From NCBI RefSeq assembly GCF_016919245.1, contig NZ_JAFEJA010000001.1:4206001-4270000 (forward strand): a DNA stretch of 64,000 nt, written 5' to 3'. Positions within the stretch are counted from its first letter, which is position 1, and each line of letters opens with the position of its first letter. This DNA is from Streptomyces zhihengii. Lineage in GTDB: Bacteria; Actinomycetota; Actinomycetes; Streptomycetales; Streptomycetaceae. The notes beneath the pieces were generated by a model. It worked only from the letters and a program-made list of their open reading frames with translations, was not told the origin of the DNA and made no database searches. Below, in pieces: positions 1 through 9,341 of the stretch. Made by a program: the position numbers and the translations under genes.

Positions 1-413
1 ACGGGCTCGCCGGGCTGCGGGTCGGCTTCGCCGTGGCCCACGAGCCGGTGGCCGCCGCGCTGCGCAAGACCGCGGTGCCGTTCGGCGTCTCGCAGCTGGC
101 CCAGGACGCGGCCGTCGCCTCGCTGCGCGCCGAGGACGAACTCCTCGGCCGGGTCGGCTCGCTGGTCTGCGAGCGCACCCGGGTCCACGAGGGTCTGGTC
201 GGCCAGGGCTGGACGGTGCCGGAGACCCAGGCGAACTTCGTGTGGCTGCGCCTCGGCGAGCACACCCTGGACTTCGCCGCGGCCTGCGAGAAGGCCGGCG
301 TCGTGGTGCGCCCGTTCGCGGGGGAGGGCGTGCGCGTGACCATCGGCGAGGCCGAGGCCAACGACGTCTTCCTGCACACGGCGGAGGCCTTCCGCAAGAT
401 CGTGACCGGCTGA
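1..413 (+). CDS. HisC-like PLP-dependent aminotransferase, C-terminal part (5' truncated by window)
   Basis: The frame is open from base 3 and ends at a TGA at 411-413, giving about 136 C-terminal residues. The first visible residues read GLAGLRVGF, the segment that follows the PLP lysine in histidinol-phosphate aminotransferase-type (fold I, class II) enzymes. The small C-terminal domain follows, with a typical QANFVWL strand and a VVVRPF strand. Such enzymes use PLP to move an amino group between an amino acid or histidinol phosphate and 2-oxoglutarate. In Streptomyces a gene of this kind sits just upstream of cydA. It could be the true histidine-pathway HisC or a paralogous aromatic/phenylalanine aminotransferase; the substrate cannot be told from this fragment. 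A strong hairpin follows the stop. Confidence 0.8.
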   Translation, partial: GLAGLRVGFAVAHEPVAAALRKTAVPFGVSQLAQDAAVASLRAEDELLGRVGSLVCERTRVHEGLVGQGWTVPETQANFVWLRLGEHTLDFAAACEKAGVVVRPFAGEGVRVTIGEAEANDVFLHTAEAFRKIVTG

Positions 414-504
414 CGCCGAGGGCCTTTCGTCTGGATCAGGGCACGCCAGCCCGCCAGGATCCAAACGAGAGACCCCAGGGCCCGGGCCGTGCCCGGGAAG
501 CAAC

Positions 505-543
505 ACGGGGCCCCCGTGAGCGAGCTGCTCACGGGGGCCCCGT
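505..543. terminator. Hairpin terminator between aminotransferase gene and cydA
   Basis: A perfect 16-bp stem (505-520 against 528-543) with a 7-base loop lies 92 bp after the aminotransferase stop and before the cyd promoter region. There is no long T tract, as is usual for Streptomyces terminators. It separates the two transcription units. Confidence 0.8.
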
Positions 544-604
544 CGTGTGCCGTGGCCGAAAGGGACCCCCGGCAAACGGTGTGGATTTCGTGTGCGCCAT
601 AATG

Positions 605-630
605 CTTGTGAATGTGAACGCGTTCACAAG
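605..630. promoter_or_regulatory. Nested Rex operator upstream of cydA
   Basis: Bases 613-628 form a perfect 16-bp palindrome TGTGAACGCGTTCACA, which matches the Streptomyces Rex operator (ROP). A further left half-site CTTGTGAA (605-612) pairs with TTCACAAG (623-630), so two overlapping palindromes share the right half. The start codon of cydA is 86 bp downstream. Rex senses the NADH/NAD+ ratio and is known to repress the cyd operon in S. coelicolor. The sequence match is direct; the regulation here is inferred from that work. Confidence 0.85.
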
Positions 631-714
631 CTCGCCTGGCTTCTCCCGTACTGCGGGGATATGCGGGGCGCGCGGACCTCGGTCACCACGCCGACGTACG
701 TAAGGAGAGACGAC

Positions 715-2229
715 GTGGATTCGAGCCTCGCACTGGCGCCGGAGACCCTGGCGCGATGGCAGTTCGGCATCACCACCGTCTACCACTTCCTCTTCGTGCC
801 GCTCACGATCTCGCTCGCCGCGCTCACCGCCGGCCTGCAGACGGCCTGGGTGCGGACCGAGAAGGAGAAGTACCTCAGGGCGACGAAGTTCTGGGGCAAG
901 CTCTTCCTGATCAACATCGCCATGGGCGTGGTCACCGGGATCGTGCAGGAGTTCCAGTTCGGCATGAACTGGTCCGACTACTCGCGCTTCGTCGGCGACG
1001 TCTTCGGCGCCCCGCTCGCCTTCGAGGCGCTCATAGCCTTCTTCTTCGAGTCCACCTTCATCGGGCTGTGGATCTTCGGCTGGGACAAGCTCCCCAAGAA
1101 GATCCACCTGGCCTGCATATGGATGGTCTCGATCGGCACGATCCTGTCGGCCTACTTCATCCTCGCGGCCAACTCCTGGATGCAGCACCCCGTCGGTTAC
1201 CGGATCGACGAGGAGCGCGGCCGCGCGGAGCTGACGGACTTCTGGCTGGTCCTGACCCAGAACACCGCGCTCACCCAGTTCTTCCACACCATCACCGCGG
1301 CCTTCCTGGTCGGCGGCGCCTTCATGGTCGGCATCGCCGCCTACCACCTGGCCCGCAAGAAGCACATCCCGGTGATGCGCACCTCGCTCCGCCTGGGGCT
1401 GGTCACCGTCGCGATCGCCGGCCTGCTCACCGCCGTCAGCGGTGACCTGCTGGGCAAGGTGATGTTCAAGCAGCAGCCCATGAAGATGGCCGCGGCCGAG
1501 GCCCTCTGGGAGGGCGAGGCGCCCGCGCCGTTCTCGATCTTCGCCTACGGGGACGTGGACGCCGGCCACAACAAGGTGGCGATCGAGATCCCCGGTCTGC
1601 TGTCCTTCCTGGCCAACGACGACTTCAGCTCGTACGTCCCCGGGATCAACGACATCAACAAGGCCGAGCAGGAGAAGTTCGGCCCGGGGGACTACCGGCC
1701 CAACATCCCGGTCGCCTACTGGGGCTTCCGCTGGATGATCGGCTTCGGCATGGCCTCCCTCACCATCGGCATGATCGGCCTCTGGCTGACCCGCAAGAGG
1801 TTCCTGCTGCCGCCCGCGCTGCGCACCGGCGAGGACGAGGTGCCGCATCTGGTCCTCTTCCGGAACAAGGCCCTCGCACCGCGCTTCGCCCGCTGGTACT
1901 GGCTGATCGCCCTGTGGACCATGACCTTCCCGCTGATCGCCAGCTCCTGGGGCTGGATCTTCACGGAGATGGGCCGCCAGCCGTGGGTCGTCTACGGAGT
2001 GCTGCGCACCAGCGACGCGGTCTCCCCCGGTGTCTCCCAGGGCGAGGTGCTCACCTCGATGATCGCCTTCACCCTGCTCTACGCGGTGCTCGCGGTGATC
2101 GAGGTCAAGCTCCTCGTGAAGTACGTCAAGGCGGGCCCGCCCGAGCTCACCGAGGCCGACCTCAACCCGCCCACCCGGATCGGCGGCGACGACCGCGACC
2201 CCGACCGGCCGATGGCCTTCTCGTACTGA
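715..2229 (+). CDS. cydA: Cytochrome bd ubiquinol/menaquinol oxidase subunit I
   Basis: Product of 504 residues. CydA carries hemes b558, b595 and d and the quinol site of the low-pH, low-oxygen terminal oxidase in the cytoplasmic membrane; it reduces O2 to water without pumping protons. The sequence shows the conserved N-terminal RWQFGITTVYH segment with a heme-ligand His (His24), the QEFQFG and FEALIAFFFEST segments, NSWMQHPVG, and the GRQPW motif near the C-terminus, with multiple hydrophobic helices. GTG 715 is chosen because AAGGAGA lies 7 bases upstream and the translation starts as in homologues; the frame is open further upstream but that part is not CydA-like. cydB follows after 32 bp. 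A Rex operator precedes the gene. Confidence 0.96.
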   Translation: MDSSLALAPETLARWQFGITTVYHFLFVPLTISLAALTAGLQTAWVRTEKEKYLRATKFWGKLFLINIAMGVVTGIVQEFQFGMNWSDYSRFVGDVFGAPLAFEALIAFFFESTFIGLWIFGWDKLPKKIHLACIWMVSIGTILSAYFILAANSWMQHPVGYRIDEERGRAELTDFWLVLTQNTALTQFFHTITAAFLVGGAFMVGIAAYHLARKKHIPVMRTSLRLGLVTVAIAGLLTAVSGDLLGKVMFKQQPMKMAAAEALWEGEAPAPFSIFAYGDVDAGHNKVAIEIPGLLSFLANDDFSSYVPGINDINKAEQEKFGPGDYRPNIPVAYWGFRWMIGFGMASLTIGMIGLWLTRKRFLLPPALRTGEDEVPHLVLFRNKALAPRFARWYWLIALWTMTFPLIASSWGWIFTEMGRQPWVVYGVLRTSDAVSPGVSQGEVLTSMIAFTLLYAVLAVIEVKLLVKYVKAGPPELTEADLNPPTRIGGDDRDPDRPMAFSY

Positions 2230-2261
2230 GCCCGCTGAGAGCGCTGAGGAGCTGATGGGGC

Positions 2262-3263
2262 ATGGAACTCCACAACGTCTGGTTCGTCCTGATCGCCGTC
2301 CTGTGGACCGGCTACTTCTTCCTGGAGGGCTTCGACTTCGGCATCGGGGTGCTGACCAAGCTGCTCGCCCGTGACCGGGCCGAGCGCCGGGTGCTGATCA
2401 ACACGATCGGGCCGGTCTGGGACGGCAACGAGGTGTGGCTGCTGACCGCCGGCGGCGCGACGTTCGCCGCCTTCCCCGACTGGTACGCCACCCTCTTCTC
2501 CGGCTTCTACCTGCCGCTGCTGCTGATCCTCGTCTGCCTCATCGTGCGCGGTGTCGCCTTCGAGTACCGGCACAAGCGGGACGAGGAGCGCTGGCAGACC
2601 AACTGGGAGCACGCGATCTTCTGGACCTCGCTGCTGCCCGCCGTGCTCTGGGGAGTCGCCTTCGGCAACATCGTGCGCGGCGTGGCGATCGACGGCGACA
2701 AGGAGTTCGTGGGCGGCCTCTCCGACCTGCTCAACCCCTACGCACTCCTCGGCGGAGTGGTGACCCTCGCCCTCTTCACCTTCCACGGCGCGGTGTTCGC
2801 GGCGCTGAAGACGGTCGGGGACATCCGGATGCGGGCCCGCCGGCTCGCCTTCCGGCTCGGTGTCGCGGCCGCGGTGCCGGCGGCCGGCTTCCTGGTATGG
2901 ACCCAGGCGCTGCGCGGCGACGGCCCCAGCCTGGTGGCGCTGGCGGTCACCGTGGTGGCGCTGCTGGGCGCGATCGGGGCGATCGGGGCGGGCCGGGAGG
3001 GCTGGTCGTTCGCCCTGTCCGGGATCACGATCGCGGCCGCGGTCGCGATGCTCTTCCTGGCGCTGTTCCCGAACGTCATGCCGTCCACCCTGAACGAGGA
3101 GTGGAGCCTGACGGTCACCAACTCCTCGTCGAGCCCGTACACGCTGAAGATCATGACCTGGCTCGCCGTCATCGCCACACCGCTGGTGCTGCTCTACCAG
3201 GGCTGGACCTACTGGGTGTTCCGCAAGCGGATCGGCACCCAGCACCTGGCCGACTCCCACTAG
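2262..3263 (+). CDS. cydB: Cytochrome bd oxidase subunit II
   Basis: Product of 333 residues, similar in size to other actinobacterial CydB and shorter than the E. coli protein. It is an integral membrane subunit that dimerises with CydA. It begins MELHNVWFVLIAVLWTGYF and continues with the family signature FLEGFDFG and WDGNEVWLL. About eight or nine hydrophobic segments are visible. The ATG is preceded by a GGAG. It lies between cydA and cydCD in the same direction, with 19 bp to the next start, so it is co-transcribed. Confidence 0.95.
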   Translation: MELHNVWFVLIAVLWTGYFFLEGFDFGIGVLTKLLARDRAERRVLINTIGPVWDGNEVWLLTAGGATFAAFPDWYATLFSGFYLPLLLILVCLIVRGVAFEYRHKRDEERWQTNWEHAIFWTSLLPAVLWGVAFGNIVRGVAIDGDKEFVGGLSDLLNPYALLGGVVTLALFTFHGAVFAALKTVGDIRMRARRLAFRLGVAAAVPAAGFLVWTQALRGDGPSLVALAVTVVALLGAIGAIGAGREGWSFALSGITIAAAVAMLFLALFPNVMPSTLNEEWSLTVTNSSSSPYTLKIMTWLAVIATPLVLLYQGWTYWVFRKRIGTQHLADSH

Positions 3264-3282
3264 CGCGCGTCACAGCGAGGGG

Positions 3283-6200
3283 ATGTTTCACGTGAAACCG
3301 ATCGACCCGCGGCTGCTGCGGTACGCCAGGGCCACCCGCGTCTTCCTGGTGTCCCTGGTGGTGCTCGGCCTGCTCGGCGCGGCACTCGTCGTGGCCCAGG
3401 CCATGCTCGTCGCCGAGGTGGTCGTCGGCGGCTTCGAGCAGGGGCTGTCCGTGTCGGGGCTGACCACCCCGCTGATCCTGCTGGCCGCGGTGGCGGCCGG
3501 GCGGGCGCTCGTCTCCTGGCTCACCGAGCTGGCCGCCCATCGCGCCGGCGCCGCGGTCAAGTCCGAGCTGCGGGGGCGGCTGCTGGAGCGGGCGGCGGAG
3601 CTGGGGCCCGGCTGGCTGAGCGGTCAGCGGACCGGGTCGCTGGTCGCGCTGGCGACGCGGGGCATCGACGCCCTCGACGACTACTTCGCGCGCTACCTCC
3701 CCCAACTGGGGCTCGCCGTCGTCGTCCCGGTGGCCGTCCTCGCGCGGATCGTCACCGACGACTGGGTCTCCGCCGCGATCATCGTCGGGACCCTGCCGCT
3801 GATCCCGCTCTTCATGGTGCTCATCGGGTGGGCGACCCAGACGCGGATGGACCGTCAGTGGCGGCTGCTCTCCCGGCTCTCCGGGCACTTCCTGGACGTG
3901 GTGGCCGGGCTGCCCACGCTCAAGGTCTTCGGCCGGGCGAAGGCACAGGCCGACTCGATCCGTACGATCACCGCGCAGTACCGGCAGGCCACCATGCGCA
4001 CCCTGCGCATCGCCTTCCTGTCGTCCTTCGCGCTGGAGCTGCTGTCCACGCTCTCGGTGGCCCTGGTGGCCGTCACCATCGGCATGCGTCTGGTGCACGG
4101 CGAACTCGACCTCTACACGGGCCTGGTGATCCTGATCCTGGCCCCCGAGGCGTACCTCCCCCTGCGCCAGGTCGGTGCGCAGTACCACGCGGCGGCCGAG
4201 GGGCTCTCGGCCGCCGAGGAGATCTTCGAGGTTCTGGGCACCCGGCCGCGGAACGCCGGAACGGCCCCCGTACCGGCGGACCCGCGGGTGGAGTTCGACG
4301 GCGTGAGCGTGCGTCACCCGGGGCGCGGCGAGGCGACGCCCCACCGGGCGTCCCTGTCGGTGGAACCGGGCGAGACGGTGGCACTGACCGGGGAGAGCGG
4401 CACCGGGAAGTCGACCCTGCTGGACGTGGTGCTGGGCTTCGCCGAACCCGCCGAGGGGCGGGTGCTCGTCGGGGGCCGGGATCTGGGCGACATCGATCCC
4501 GTGCTCTGGCGGGAGCGGATCGCCTGGGTGCCGCAGCGGCCCACCCTCTTCGCCGGGACGGTCGCCGACAACGTGCGCCTCGCCCGGCCGGACGCCGACG
4601 ACGCGGCGGTGCTCGACGCGCTGCGCCAAGCCGGTGCCCACGATGTCGTCGCGGCGCTCCCCCGGGGCGCCGAGACCCTGCTCGGCGAGGACGGCGCCGG
4701 CCTCTCGGCCGGACAGCGGCAGCGGATCGCCCTGGCACGGGCGTTCCTCGCGGACCGGCCGGTGCTGCTGCTCGACGAGCCGACCGCCGCGCTGGACGGG
4801 GAGACGGAGGCGGGGATCGTCGAGGCGGTCGGCCGTCTGGCCCGGGGCCGTACCGTCCTGCTCGTCGTCCACCGGCCCGCGCTGCTCGCCCTCGCCGACC
4901 GGGTGGTGACACTCGCCCGCAGGCCGGACGAGGAGGGCGCGGCCCCGGCCGCGGGCGAGGATGCCCGCGCCGTGCCCGCCGCGCGGGCGGAGGCGGCGGC
5001 CGGCGCGCGCCCGCCCGGGGACGGTGTGCCCGTGGAGGGAGCCGGCGGGGCCGGCACGGCCGGGCCGGAGCGCGGCGGGGCATCGGCCCCGGCGGGCCGT
5101 GGTCCGGTCGTGATGACCGGTGGGGAAGTGGACCTGCCGCTCCGGGAGGCCGCCACCACGGTGGGGACGCCCGGCGGGGCCGGGGCCGGCTCCGGTATCG
5201 GGACCGGCCCCGGGGCCGCTGCCGGAAGCGGGTCCGGTGACGGAAGGAGCCACGGGGCCGGGGGCCCCGGCCGGGCGGCGCTGGGGCGGGTGCGGGACGC
5301 GGCGCGGGGGCTGCGCGGCAGGCTGGCCCTCGCGCTGCTGCTCGGCGCGCTCGCGCTCGGCTCGGCCGTCGGGCTGATGGCCGTGTCCGGGTGGCTCATC
5401 TCCCGGGCCTCCGAGCAGCCCCCGGTGATGTACCTGATGGTGGCGGTGACGGCGACCCGGGCCTTCGGTATCGGCCGGTCCGTCTTCCGCTACGCCGAGC
5501 GCCTGGTCTCGCACGACGCGGTGCTGCGGATGCTCGCGGAGATGCGCGTGGCCGTCTTCCGGCGGCTGGAGCGGATCTCCCCCGCGGGGCTGGCCCCCCG
5601 GCGCCGGGGCGACCTGCTGTCGCGTCTGGTCTCCGACGTGGACGCCCTCCAGGACTACTGGCTGCGGTGGCTGCTGCCGGCCAGTGCCGCCGCCGTGGTC
5701 GGCGCGGGCACGGTGACCTTCACCGCCGTGCTGCTGCCGGAGGCGGGCGCCGTGCTCGCCGCCGGTCTGCTGGCCGCGGGCGTGGGCGTGCCGCTGCTGA
5801 GCGGTCTCGTCGCCCGCCGGACCGAGCGCCGGCTCGCCCCGGCACGGGGCGCCCTGGCCACGGTGGTGGCCGATCTGCTGCGGGGCACGGCGGAGCTGAC
5901 CGTCGCGGGCGCACTGCCGGCGCGGCTGGCCGAGGCGCGGGCGGCGGACGCCCGGCTCACCCGGATCAGCGCGCGCGGTGCGGCCGTGACGGCGCTGGGC
6001 AGCGGCCTGTCCGCACTGTTCTGCGGGCTCACCGTGGCCGCGACCGCCGCCGTGGGAGTGCAGGCCGTGTACGAGGGACGGCTCGGCGGAGTGGCGCTCG
6101 CGGTCGTCGTGCTCACCCCGCTCGCCGCCTTCGAGACGGTCGCCGGACTCCCCCTCGCCGTGCAGTACCGCAAGCGGGTGGAGCGCAGCGCCGAACGGGT

Positions 6201-7056
6201 CCACGAGGTGCTGGACGCCCCGGAGCCCGTGCACGAGCCCCGGACCCCGGCCGAGCCCCCGGCGACCGCCTTCCCGCTGATCCTGCGCGGCGCGGGCGCC
6301 ACGTACGAGGGCAGGGGACGGGCCTCGCTGGGCGGAGTCGACCTCACGCTCACCCCGGGCAGCAGGATCGCCGTCGTCGGCACCTCCGGGTCGGGCAAGA
6401 CGACGCTGGCCCAGATCCTGCTCCGGTTCCTGGACCTGGACGGGGGGACGTACACGATCGGCGGCATCGAGGCCCGCCGCCTGGACGGGGACGCCGTGCG
6501 GCGGCTGGTGGGCCTGTGCGCCCAGGACGCGCACCTGTTCGACAGCTCGCTGCGCGAGAACCTGCGGATCGCCCGGCCGGAGGCCACGGACGAGGAACTG
6601 CGGCAGGCACTGGCCGGCGCACGCCTGCTGGAGTGGGCCGAGGCGCTCCCCGACGGGATCGACACCCTCGTCGGAGAGCAGGGCGCCCGCCTGTCCGGCG
6701 GCCAGCGCCAGCGGCTCGCGCTGGCCAGGGCCCTGCTGGCCGACTTCCCGGTCCTCGTCCTGGACGAGCCCGCGGAGCACCTCGACCTCGCCACCGCCGA
6801 CGCCCTCACGGCGGACCTGCTGGCGGCGACGCGCGGCCGCACCGGCGCCGGCCGGGCGACCGTACTGATCACCCACCGGCTGAAGGGGCTGGAGGGCGTC
6901 GACGAGGTGGTGGTGCTCGACGCCGGACAGGTCGTGCAGCGCGGCAGGTACGAGGATCTCGCGCCGGTCGACGGGCCGCTGCGCGGGATGCTGGAGCGCG
7001 AGCGGGAGGCCGAGGCGGGATGTTTCCGACTTTCTGCGGCAAACGCTCCTCATTAG
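3283..7056 (+). CDS. cydCD: Fused CydD-CydC thiol/heme ABC exporter
   Basis: Product of 1257 residues containing two complete ABC half-transporters in one chain. The first membrane domain covers roughly residues 15-320, with nucleotide-binding motifs Walker A GESGTGKST at 370-378, signature LSAGQRQ near 474 and Walker B VLLLDEP. A low-complexity Gly/Ala/Pro linker (about 545-680) follows, then a second membrane domain and a second ATPase with Walker A GTSGSGKTT at 1033, LSGGQRQ and VLVLDEP. In E. coli CydD and CydC are separate and export glutathione/cysteine, needed to assemble cytochrome bd; the fused form is common in Streptomyces. The ATG at 3283 follows GAGG closely; GTG 3292 is an alternative start. 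The second Walker B motif is followed by AEHLD instead of the usual TAxLD. A perfect parS lies over the start. Confidence 0.93.
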   Translation: MFHVKPIDPRLLRYARATRVFLVSLVVLGLLGAALVVAQAMLVAEVVVGGFEQGLSVSGLTTPLILLAAVAAGRALVSWLTELAAHRAGAAVKSELRGRLLERAAELGPGWLSGQRTGSLVALATRGIDALDDYFARYLPQLGLAVVVPVAVLARIVTDDWVSAAIIVGTLPLIPLFMVLIGWATQTRMDRQWRLLSRLSGHFLDVVAGLPTLKVFGRAKAQADSIRTITAQYRQATMRTLRIAFLSSFALELLSTLSVALVAVTIGMRLVHGELDLYTGLVILILAPEAYLPLRQVGAQYHAAAEGLSAAEEIFEVLGTRPRNAGTAPVPADPRVEFDGVSVRHPGRGEATPHRASLSVEPGETVALTGESGTGKSTLLDVVLGFAEPAEGRVLVGGRDLGDIDPVLWRERIAWVPQRPTLFAGTVADNVRLARPDADDAAVLDALRQAGAHDVVAALPRGAETLLGEDGAGLSAGQRQRIALARAFLADRPVLLLDEPTAALDGETEAGIVEAVGRLARGRTVLLVVHRPALLALADRVVTLARRPDEEGAAPAAGEDARAVPAARAEAAAGARPPGDGVPVEGAGGAGTAGPERGGASAPAGRGPVVMTGGEVDLPLREAATTVGTPGGAGAGSGIGTGPGAAAGSGSGDGRSHGAGGPGRAALGRVRDAARGLRGRLALALLLGALALGSAVGLMAVSGWLISRASEQPPVMYLMVAVTATRAFGIGRSVFRYAERLVSHDAVLRMLAEMRVAVFRRLERISPAGLAPRRRGDLLSRLVSDVDALQDYWLRWLLPASAAAVVGAGTVTFTAVLLPEAGAVLAAGLLAAGVGVPLLSGLVARRTERRLAPARGALATVVADLLRGTAELTVAGALPARLAEARAADARLTRISARGAAVTALGSGLSALFCGLTVAATAAVGVQAVYEGRLGGVALAVVVLTPLAAFETVAGLPLAVQYRKRVERSAERVHEVLDAPEPVHEPRTPAEPPATAFPLILRGAGATYEGRGRASLGGVDLTLTPGSRIAVVGTSGSGKTTLAQILLRFLDLDGGTYTIGGIEARRLDGDAVRRLVGLCAQDAHLFDSSLRENLRIARPEATDEELRQALAGARLLEWAEALPDGIDTLVGEQGARLSGGQRQRLALARALLADFPVLVLDEPAEHLDLATADALTADLLAATRGRTGAGRATVLITHRLKGLEGVDEVVVLDAGQVVQRGRYEDLAPVDGPLRGMLEREREAEAGCFRLSAANAPH
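3285..3298. promoter_or_regulatory. parS (ParB-binding) site overlapping the cydCD start
   Basis: GTTTCACGTGAAAC is a perfect 14-bp palindrome and equals the known Streptomyces parS consensus. It starts two bases inside cydCD, so codons 2-5 (Phe-His-Val-Lys) and the first base of codon 6 are made of parS. ParB loads at such sites, which cluster around oriC in Streptomyces. No second perfect copy was seen in the window. Confidence 0.85.
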
Positions 7057-7066
7057 GCTCCCCAGC

Positions 7067-8773
7067 ATGACGTCGCCTCCGCCGGACGAGCCGCCGGGCG
7101 CCGGGACCGCGGGGACCGGGCCCGCGCCGCCCGGGACCGCCGGGCCGGCGTCGCGCGTGCCGCGGCTGCTGGAGGCGATGCGCTGCATCGGCACCGGTCT
7201 GGATCTGCACACCACGCTCACCCGGATCTGCCGCACCGCCGCCGAACTCACCGGCGCCCGCTACGCGGCCCTCGGCGTCGTGAACACCGAGGGCGACGGG
7301 CTGGCGGACTTCGTGACCCACGGGGTGGCCGACGGCGTGGAGGAGGCGATCGGCCGCAGGCCCGACGGCCGGCGCGGACTGCTCGGCGCCCTGATCCGGG
7401 AACCGGTGGCCCTGCGGCTGGCTGATCTGACGGCGGACCCGCGGGCGGCCGGATTCCCGTCGGGGCACCCGCCGATGCGGACCTTCCTCGGCGTCCCCGT
7501 CCTGGTGCAGGACGAGATCTACGGGAACCTCTATCTGACGGAGAAGGCCGGCGGGGCGGAGTTCGACGACGACGACCTCCAGCTCGTGAAGGTGCTCGCC
7601 ACCGAGGCGGGCATCGCGATCGGCAACGCCCGGCTCTACCAGGCCGCCCGCAGACGGGAGCGCTGGATCGACGGAGCCGTGGCCGTCACCACGGCCCTGC
7701 TGTCCGGCGGGGACGCGGACGAGGCGCTGACCGTCGTCGCCGAACAGGCCCGGCGGCTGGCCGACGCGGCGGCCGGGCTCGTGCTGCTGCCCGACGGCGG
7801 GGGCGGACTGGAGATCGTGGCGGTCTCGTCGGACGGCCCCGCGCCCGCGCCGGGGGTGGTCGTCCCGGCGGACAGCGCCGTGGTGGCCACGCTGCTGGCC
7901 GGGGAGTCGGTGGTCGTGGCCGACGCCGCGAACGATCCGCGGATGGTCACCCGGCTGGGTGCCGGCTACGGCCCGGCGCTGCTGCTCCCGCTGCGCAGCG
8001 GCGGCCGGGTGCTCGGCGCGCTCGCGGTGCCGAGGGCCGTGGGCGCCCCGCGGTTCACGGCGGCCGAGCGGGCGCTGGCCGTGCAGTTCGCCTCGCAGGC
8101 CGCGCTCGCGCTGATGACCTCCGAGGCCCAGCGGGACCGGGAGCGGCTGGCCGTCCTGGAGGACCGCGACCGGATCGCCCGTGACCTGCACGACCTGGTG
8201 ATCCAGCGGCTGTTCGCCGCGGGGATGCTCCTGGAGAGCGCGCAGCGCGGCACGGCGTCGGTCGGCGTGCAGCAGGGCGTGGGGAGGGCCGTCGGCGAAC
8301 TGGACGTCACCATCCAGGAGATCCGCAGTGCCGTCTTCGCGCTCCAGCAGGGGCCCGCGGAGGAGCAGGCCGGGCTGTGCGCGCGTGTGCTGCGCGAGAT
8401 CAACATGGCGGCGGTGCCGCTCGGTTTCCGACCCACCCACCGGTTCGTCGGCCCGGTCGAGCCGGGTGTGGGGGAGCTGACCGGCAAGAACCTGATCGCG
8501 GCGCTGCGGGAAGCCCTGTCGAACGTGTTCCGGCACGCGGAGGCCTCCCGCATCGAGGTCGTCGTGGACGCGACGGTGCGGCTTCCCGACGGGTCGCCCG
8601 GGGTCCGGATGAGCGTCGGCGACGACGGCGTCGGTCTCCCGGAGGGGGGCCGGCGCAGCGGCCTGCGGAACCTGGCCCGCCGGGCCGAGTCCCTCGGCGG
8701 TTCGAGCGGCAGCGGCCCCGGCATCGGACCGGACGGCGCGGGCACGACCGTCCACTGGGAGGCGCCTCTCTAG
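7067..8773 (+). CDS. GAF-domain sensor histidine kinase (DevS/NarL-type)
   Basis: Product of 568 residues. The layout is a Pro/Gly-rich start, two GAF domains (about 25-180 and 190-355), a HisKA_3 dimerisation/phosphoacceptor helix with RDLHD (His375), and a HATPase_c domain with N-box EALSNVFRHA and G-box DDGVGL. There are no membrane segments, so it is cytoplasmic. It is related to DevS/DosS redox or hypoxia sensors, but heme binding cannot be judged by eye. No response regulator gene is adjacent, so it is an orphan kinase here. It starts 10 bp after cydCD and is probably part of the cyd operon, which suggests a respiratory signal. The Shine-Dalgarno sequence is weak. Confidence 0.88.
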   Translation: MTSPPPDEPPGAGTAGTGPAPPGTAGPASRVPRLLEAMRCIGTGLDLHTTLTRICRTAAELTGARYAALGVVNTEGDGLADFVTHGVADGVEEAIGRRPDGRRGLLGALIREPVALRLADLTADPRAAGFPSGHPPMRTFLGVPVLVQDEIYGNLYLTEKAGGAEFDDDDLQLVKVLATEAGIAIGNARLYQAARRRERWIDGAVAVTTALLSGGDADEALTVVAEQARRLADAAAGLVLLPDGGGGLEIVAVSSDGPAPAPGVVVPADSAVVATLLAGESVVVADAANDPRMVTRLGAGYGPALLLPLRSGGRVLGALAVPRAVGAPRFTAAERALAVQFASQAALALMTSEAQRDRERLAVLEDRDRIARDLHDLVIQRLFAAGMLLESAQRGTASVGVQQGVGRAVGELDVTIQEIRSAVFALQQGPAEEQAGLCARVLREINMAAVPLGFRPTHRFVGPVEPGVGELTGKNLIAALREALSNVFRHAEASRIEVVVDATVRLPDGSPGVRMSVGDDGVGLPEGGRRSGLRNLARRAESLGGSSGSGPGIGPDGAGTTVHWEAPL

Positions 8774-8787
8774 GAGGCGCGCCGCCG

Positions 8788-9200
8788 GGGGCTGCCGGGT
8801 TTGAGGCTCCCGCCGGGGTGTCGTGGGCCGTGGTCGGGCCGGGTGCCCGCGGCCGGGCGCCGGGCCGGGGTGGCTGCCGCTTCGGGGGTGTTCCTCGTCG
8901 GGGGCGCCGCCGGGCGGTGGGCCGGCGCGTTGCCCGGCCTTGGGGCTCCCGTCGGGGTGCCGTCGGCCGTGGTCGGGCCGGGTGCCCGCCGTCGGCTGGT
9001 GGGCCGGGGGCTGCCCGGTCTTGGGGCTCCCGCCGGGGTGTCGTGGGCCGTGGTCGGGCCGGGTGCCCGCGGCCGGGCGCCGGGCCGGGGTGGCTGCCGC
9101 TTCGGGGGTGTTCCTCGTCGGGGGCGCCGCCGGGGCTGCCCGGTTTTGGGGCTCCCGCCGGGGTGTCGTCGGTAGTGGTCGGGCCGGCTGCCCGCGGCCG
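8788..9200. repeat. Imperfect long direct-repeat array in the kinase-M23 gap
   Basis: Four related units sharing a core of about 64 bases begin near 8788, 8929, 9006 and 9133. The first and third are longest: 8805-8914 and 9025-9134 are identical over 110 bp. The units are very GC-rich. Frames are open through the array on both strands, but they are made of repeated low-complexity peptide and I do not call a gene. The whole 568-bp gap between the kinase stop and the M23 start otherwise holds nothing I recognise. Confidence 0.8.
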
Positions 9201-9341
9201 CGTGGACGGCCGGGCGGTCGCGGCGCCGGGTGGATGGTGGAGCGGGCGGCGCCCGCTGATGTGGGGCGCGGCTGGGCCAGGTGGCCCTACGACACCGCAG
9301 CGCTCCCGGGCTCCGCGCGCGGGACGGGTCACGATCCCTGG

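Noticed and set aside
3169..7251. 1360-codon minus-strand open frame opposite cydCD
   Set aside because: It is a shadow caused by GC-rich third positions; the translation is low-complexity Gly/Arg/Gln and cydCD on the plus strand has complete domains.
8801..9175. Short plus-strand frames inside the direct repeats
   Set aside because: They encode only repeated Gly/Arg/Pro peptide, with no Shine-Dalgarno and no recognisable domain.
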